Source: an uncultured Collinsella sp. (GTDB lineage Bacteria; Actinomycetota; Coriobacteriia; Coriobacteriales; Coriobacteriaceae). Taken from it: DNA of 8,553 bases. The number at the start of each line of letters is the position of its first letter. The first letter of the stretch is position 1. The translations under genes were made by a program, and so were the position numbers. Positions 5,878-8,553 of this stretch are shown piece by piece. The notes below the pieces were generated by a model. That model made no database searches and was not told where the DNA came from. It worked only from the letters and a program-made list of their open reading frames with translations. The DNA is taken from contig CABUTH010000082.1 of the NCBI GenBank assembly GCA_902494465.1, positions 1 through 8,553 of the forward strand, written 5' to 3'.

Positions 5878-7251
5878 ATGGATACATTTGAGTACTTGTC
5901 TATGGGTGATGCCGCCCGCCTGTTGGGCGTTACGAAAGCCCGTATATCGCAACTTGCCGCATCGGGGACGCTTGTGTGCGATATTGTGGGCGGCCGGAAG
6001 ATGGTCGAGTACAATTCTGCGATCGCCTATCAAAAGGTCCGTAAGCGAGGACGTCGTCCTGCGGCCGATGTGGGACGCAAGTTTACGCTGATGTCGGCCG
6101 ACCATGAGGTCGCGCATGTCTCATTTGATCCGACGCGCGAGTTTCCCTTCGAAATCGCCGAGGTCCTCGATGCGCAACGAATGCCGTTTGGCACATGCTC
6201 GAGTTCTTCTCCAACGGTGAATAAGCGGGAGCTCAACGCGTGGTGGGGGCATCGGTCGGTGCCCGATGTTCGCCCTGGGCTTATCTCGCGCTACCGCGAG
6301 CTGGGGATTGTCAACGGCGTTGAGGTGCCGGTTCAGTGCCTGGGCCTCTCGCTTTCGGATTGCTATTGGCTGCGGCCGGCAGAATGCGACGGGCTCGAAT
6401 GGCGAAACCTCAATTACTTCGAGAATGATTTTGAGCGATCGGCGCCCGAGGAGCGTTCGGGTTGGCTGGAGGGTATCGGTCTTAAAAATCCCGACAACAC
6501 ATCCGAGGGCGAGCTCCCTAAATCGTGGATGATCCGAAACGGCATTCGCGTTTTGGCTAAAGGGTGCGGGATGGACGATCAGCGTCCCTTTAACGAGGCG
6601 GTTGCAACGGCTCTACATCGTCGCTTGCTGTCGGAGGGCGAGTTTGTTCCTTATACGGTTGAGCGGATGTTCGATGGCCCTGTGTGTCTGTGCGACGACT
6701 TTCTTGACGGCCGCGAGGAATATGTTCCGGCTGTTTACGTTAAGAACGCCCTTGGCGGCCAGCGAGGAAACTCGACGTACGACCGGTACTGCCGCTTCCT
6801 TGGTAAGCATGGAGCAGACGAGGCTGCCGTGAGAAGGTCTATGTCGCAGATGATCGTTTGCGATGCCCTTTTGGCCAACAGCGACCGCCATTGGCGAAAC
6901 TTCGGCATCATCCGCAATGTCGACACCCTGGAGATAAAACCTGCTCCGCCGTTCGATAGCGGCAACTGCCTGTGGTACAACGTGCCAACTGCCGTGCTCG
7001 CAGCTGGGGAGTTTGGGTTTTCCGCTAAGCCGTTTGGGCCCGACCCTTCCGTCCAGCTGGCGCTTGCGGACTCACTCGGTTGGTTCGACGCATCGCGACT
7101 CGACGGATTTGTTGATGAGGCGATCGAGATTCTTTCGCAGAGCGAATGGGCGACGGCGGAGGGTCGACTCGAGGCCATTTGCCGTGGCCTCGAGCGTCGC
7201 GTAATCGAGGTTAGTGCCGCCGTTGAGGTACTTCGACACGTGCAGCGATAA
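5878..7251 (+). CDS. Fusion of N-terminal helix-turn-helix to HipA-like kinase domain
   Basis: This 457-residue protein joins two parts. Residues about 5-60 (YLSMGDAARLLGVTKARISQL, then a GGRKMVEY wing and GRRPA) look like an excisionase/MerR-type DNA-binding domain. Residues about 155-370 resemble the HipA-like Ser/Thr kinase fold, in the branch marked by LGLSLSDCYWLRP and WRNLNYFENDF. A likely ATP-binding lysine is K228 (VLAKG), with E240 in PFNE. The catalytic loop is NSDRHWRNFGI with D336 and N341. The metal-binding aspartate is D360 in PPFDSGN. All key residues appear intact. The ATG at 5878 is chosen because GAGGTGAT (5863-5870) is seven bases upstream; a GTG at 5866 and an ATG at 5869 lie inside that site. 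No separate HipB-like antitoxin gene is seen. It may be a one-gene toxin-antitoxin module, a regulator kinase, or a phage-defence factor. Fold assignment is fairly sure; function is unknown. Confidence 0.82.
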   Translation: MDTFEYLSMGDAARLLGVTKARISQLAASGTLVCDIVGGRKMVEYNSAIAYQKVRKRGRRPAADVGRKFTLMSADHEVAHVSFDPTREFPFEIAEVLDAQRMPFGTCSSSSPTVNKRELNAWWGHRSVPDVRPGLISRYRELGIVNGVEVPVQCLGLSLSDCYWLRPAECDGLEWRNLNYFENDFERSAPEERSGWLEGIGLKNPDNTSEGELPKSWMIRNGIRVLAKGCGMDDQRPFNEAVATALHRRLLSEGEFVPYTVERMFDGPVCLCDDFLDGREEYVPAVYVKNALGGQRGNSTYDRYCRFLGKHGADEAAVRRSMSQMIVCDALLANSDRHWRNFGIIRNVDTLEIKPAPPFDSGNCLWYNVPTAVLAAGEFGFSAKPFGPDPSVQLALADSLGWFDASRLDGFVDEAIEILSQSEWATAEGRLEAICRGLERRVIEVSAAVEVLRHVQR

Positions 7252-7259
7252 ACCCGCGG

Positions 7260-8360
7260 CTACTTAAGTGCGCCGGTTACCGTGCCGCCGCCGAGGACGA
7301 TGTCGCCGCGGTAGACTACAACGGCTTGGCCGGGGGTGATGGCTCGCTGCGGCTCGTCAAAAGTCAGCAGCATTTGCCCGTCTTCGCCGCGCGTAAGGGT
7401 CGCTGCCTGGTTTTTCTGACGGTAGCGGTACTTGGCGCCCACGCGAATGCCGCCGGACGTGAGCTCTGCCTCCATGCGGTCGGCAGGGGCGCTCCAGATC
7501 CAGTCGTTGGCCGTGAGCGCTGTGGCCGTCAGGTCCTCGGCCTCGCCCAGATGCACAGTGTTGTTGGCGGCATCGACGCCCGTTACGTACACGGGGTGCG
7601 CCATCGCGACGCCCAGGCCCTTGCGCTGGCCTATGGTATAGCGCAACGCGCCGTTGTGGCGTCCGACTACGCTGCCGTCGCGCCATACAATATCGCCCGG
7701 CTCGGCGGCATGTCCGCAGCGGCGCTCGATATAGCCCGCGTAGTCGCCGTCTGGAATAAAGCAGATATCCTCGCTCTCGGCCTTCTTGGCGTTGATGAAG
7801 CCCTGCTCGGCGGCAATGCGGCGCACGTCGCGCTCTTTGTCCAGGCCTGCCAGCGGAAAGATTGTGCGTGCCAAGCGCTCCTGCGTAAGCGAATACAAAA
7901 AGTAGCTTTGGTCCTTCTTTGGGTCCTCGCCACGGTGCAGCTGCCAGGTGCCGTCGGACGCCTGGCTTGTTTTGGCGTAGTGACCTGTGGCGATGTAGCC
8001 GCAGCCCATATCGAGCGCTGCATCGAGCAACGCGCCAAACTTAATATGGCGGTTGCAGATGATGCACGGGTTGGGCGTCAGCCCCTCCTGATAGGCAGTC
8101 ACGAAGCGCTCGATAACGTTGCGGTCGAAGGTCTGCTGCAGGTCGAGCACATGGTGGGGTATCCCCAGGCGCTCGGCGACGGCCTTTGCATCGGCGATGT
8201 CGCGGTCGACCTTACTCATGCCCGTGACGGGATCGGGCGCGGGGCAGGTGAGGCGCATGGTGGCGCCGACGCATTCGTAGCCCTGGCTTTTGAGCAGGTA
8301 CGCGGTCACGCTGGAATCGACGCCGCCGCTCATGGCGACGAGCACGCGCTTGTTGTGCAT
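7260..8360 (-). CDS. mnmA: tRNA-specific 2-thiouridylase MnmA
   Basis: MnmA (also called TrmU) uses ATP and relayed sulfur to convert the wobble uridine U34 of Lys, Glu and Gln tRNAs to 2-thiouridine in the cytoplasm. The 366-residue protein starts with the PP-loop SGGVDSS at 11-17. It carries the two expected sulfur-transfer cysteines, C102 in NPCIICNRHIKF and C200 in SEDICFIPDG. Other family blocks are ATGHYAK (about 124-130), DPKKDQSYFLY (147-155 region) and YTIGQRKGLG in the middle domain; a beta-barrel domain follows to the end. C99 adds a third cysteine where the E. coli protein has Asp. The ATG is preceded by AAGGAG nine bases upstream. The gene runs tail to tail with the HTH-HipA-like gene, the stops being eight bases apart. 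Upstream on the same strand lies a structured stretch ending in a terminator hairpin only 30 bases before the ribosome site region, so expression either passes through it or starts at the TGCTACAAT motif. Confidence 0.97.
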   Translation of the reverse strand: MHNKRVLVAMSGGVDSSVTAYLLKSQGYECVGATMRLTCPAPDPVTGMSKVDRDIADAKAVAERLGIPHHVLDLQQTFDRNVIERFVTAYQEGLTPNPCIICNRHIKFGALLDAALDMGCGYIATGHYAKTSQASDGTWQLHRGEDPKKDQSYFLYSLTQERLARTIFPLAGLDKERDVRRIAAEQGFINAKKAESEDICFIPDGDYAGYIERRCGHAAEPGDIVWRDGSVVGRHNGALRYTIGQRKGLGVAMAHPVYVTGVDAANNTVHLGEAEDLTATALTANDWIWSAPADRMEAELTSGGIRVGAKYRYRQKNQAATLTRGEDGQMLLTFDEPQRAITPGQAVVVYRGDIVLGGGTVTGALK

Positions 8361-8389
8361 GGGGAGGTTCTCCTTGGTGGCATGTGGCC

Positions 8390-8428
8390 AAAAAAGAAAA
8401 GCGGCGCGGGAGGCTGGTTCCGCGCCGC
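8390..8428 (-). terminator. Intrinsic terminator/attenuator hairpin upstream of mnmA
   Basis: Read on the minus strand, GCGGCGCGG (8428-8420) pairs exactly with CCGCGCCGC (8409-8401) around a ten-base loop and is followed by TTTTCTTTTTT. This is a strong Rho-independent terminator for transcription heading toward mnmA. It ends only about 30 bases before the mnmA start codon. It either ends a separate upstream RNA or acts as an attenuator in the mnmA leader. Confidence 0.85.
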
Positions 8429-8432
8429 AGAC

Positions 8433-8441
8433 ATTGTAGCA
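8433..8441 (-). promoter_or_regulatory. Possible extended -10 promoter for mnmA
   Basis: TGCTACAAT on the minus strand fits the extended -10 pattern (TG, one base, then TACAAT). It would start transcription inside the terminator hairpin's first arm, so such a transcript could not form the full hairpin and could reach mnmA. No -35 match is seen. The same bases may instead be part of the structured RNA. Confidence 0.3.
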
Positions 8442-8533
8442 AGTTCGGACGTCTCGTGGGATACCCTAACGAGATGGGCTCAGGCAGCCAGAAGAGCCTT
8501 GATTATCGACTTTATCCGAACACCTCCCACATT

Positions 8534-8553
8534 CATCCGCACATGTGCGGATG
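8534..8553. repeat. Perfect 20-bp palindrome at window edge
   Basis: CATCCGCACA and TGTGCGGATG form an exact palindrome with no spacer, ending at the last base of the window; it may be longer. It could be an operator, or half of a terminator whose partner lies beyond the edge. What it serves cannot be decided here. Confidence 0.4.

Larger units (their letters stand above)
8390..8528 (-). ncRNA. Candidate structured RNA upstream of mnmA (6S-like RNA or leader; class uncertain)
   Basis: On the minus strand a closing stem GTTCGGA (8521-8515) with TCCGAAC (8449-8443) encloses two hairpins. One has arms GGCTC/GAGCC (8494-8498 with 8477-8481). The other has arms TCTCGT/ACGAGA (8469-8474 with 8452-8457), extended by GGG/CCC. 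The region ends in the terminator at 8390-8428. GGGAGG (8528-8523) can also pair with CCTCCC (8413-8408) in the terminator hairpin, giving either an end-closing stem or an alternative fold. Short stretches GGTGTTCG, CCTGAGCC and TACAATGTCTGCGGCG recall parts of proteobacterial 6S RNA. In Firmicutes 6S genes often lie near the trmU (mnmA) cluster. However, the length of about 140 is short for 6S. The 5' end is not defined, and no open reading frame of note occupies it. Confidence 0.4.

Noticed and set aside
8361..8553. T-box leader upstream of mnmA
   Set aside because: There is a terminator, but the conserved T-box sequence (AGGGTGGNACCGCG type) is absent, and mnmA is not a usual T-box target.
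1..8553. CRISPR array, tRNA genes, insertion sequences or prophage
   Set aside because: No regularly spaced direct repeats, no cloverleaf with a GTTC-type T arm and acceptor pairing, and no transposase, integrase or phage structural gene is seen. The only excisionase-like part is the HTH domain fused to the HipA-like protein.

Overview
The window reads as ordinary chromosome of a high-GC Gram-positive gut bacterium of the class Coriobacteriia, most likely Collinsella or a close relative. This rests on the overall GC-rich, strongly C/G-ending codon use, AGGAGG-type ribosome sites, GTG starts, and the gene set. The genus is an inference from memory of protein style, not a search result.

Layout. 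Six protein genes fill almost the whole window. A YgiQ-family radical SAM protein (20-2155, minus) diverges from a YoaK/DUF1275 membrane protein (2406-3122, plus). The 250-bp gap between them holds a perfect 12-bp inverted repeat next to a putative ygiQ -10 box. A strong hairpin terminator closes the DUF1275 gene. Next come an iron-dependent lactaldehyde/1,2-propanediol oxidoreductase (fucO, 3287-4453) and an M42 metallo-aminopeptidase (4709-5737), both on plus and separated by a roughly 130-nt imperfect palindrome. A clear intrinsic terminator ends the peptidase gene. Then comes a fusion of an excisionase/MerR-like helix-turn-helix domain to a HipA-like kinase fold (5878-7251, plus). It meets mnmA, the tRNA 2-thiouridylase (7260-8360, minus), tail to tail with only 8 bp between the stops. 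Upstream of mnmA, on the minus strand, lies a stretch that folds as a closed junction with two hairpins and a U-rich terminator. It may be a small RNA (possibly 6S-like) or an attenuating leader.

How the genes relate. There is no evident single pathway. The genes look like separate transcription units: each plus-strand gene has its own upstream gap and most have terminators. fucO has very biased codon use and probably high expression, in keeping with fermentative redox balancing. mnmA is core tRNA modification. The M42 peptidase fits peptide use by an amino-acid fermenter. The most unusual protein is the HTH-HipA-like fusion, which has no separate HipB-like partner in the window. The most unusual non-coding signals are the structured region upstream of mnmA and the long palindrome after fucO.
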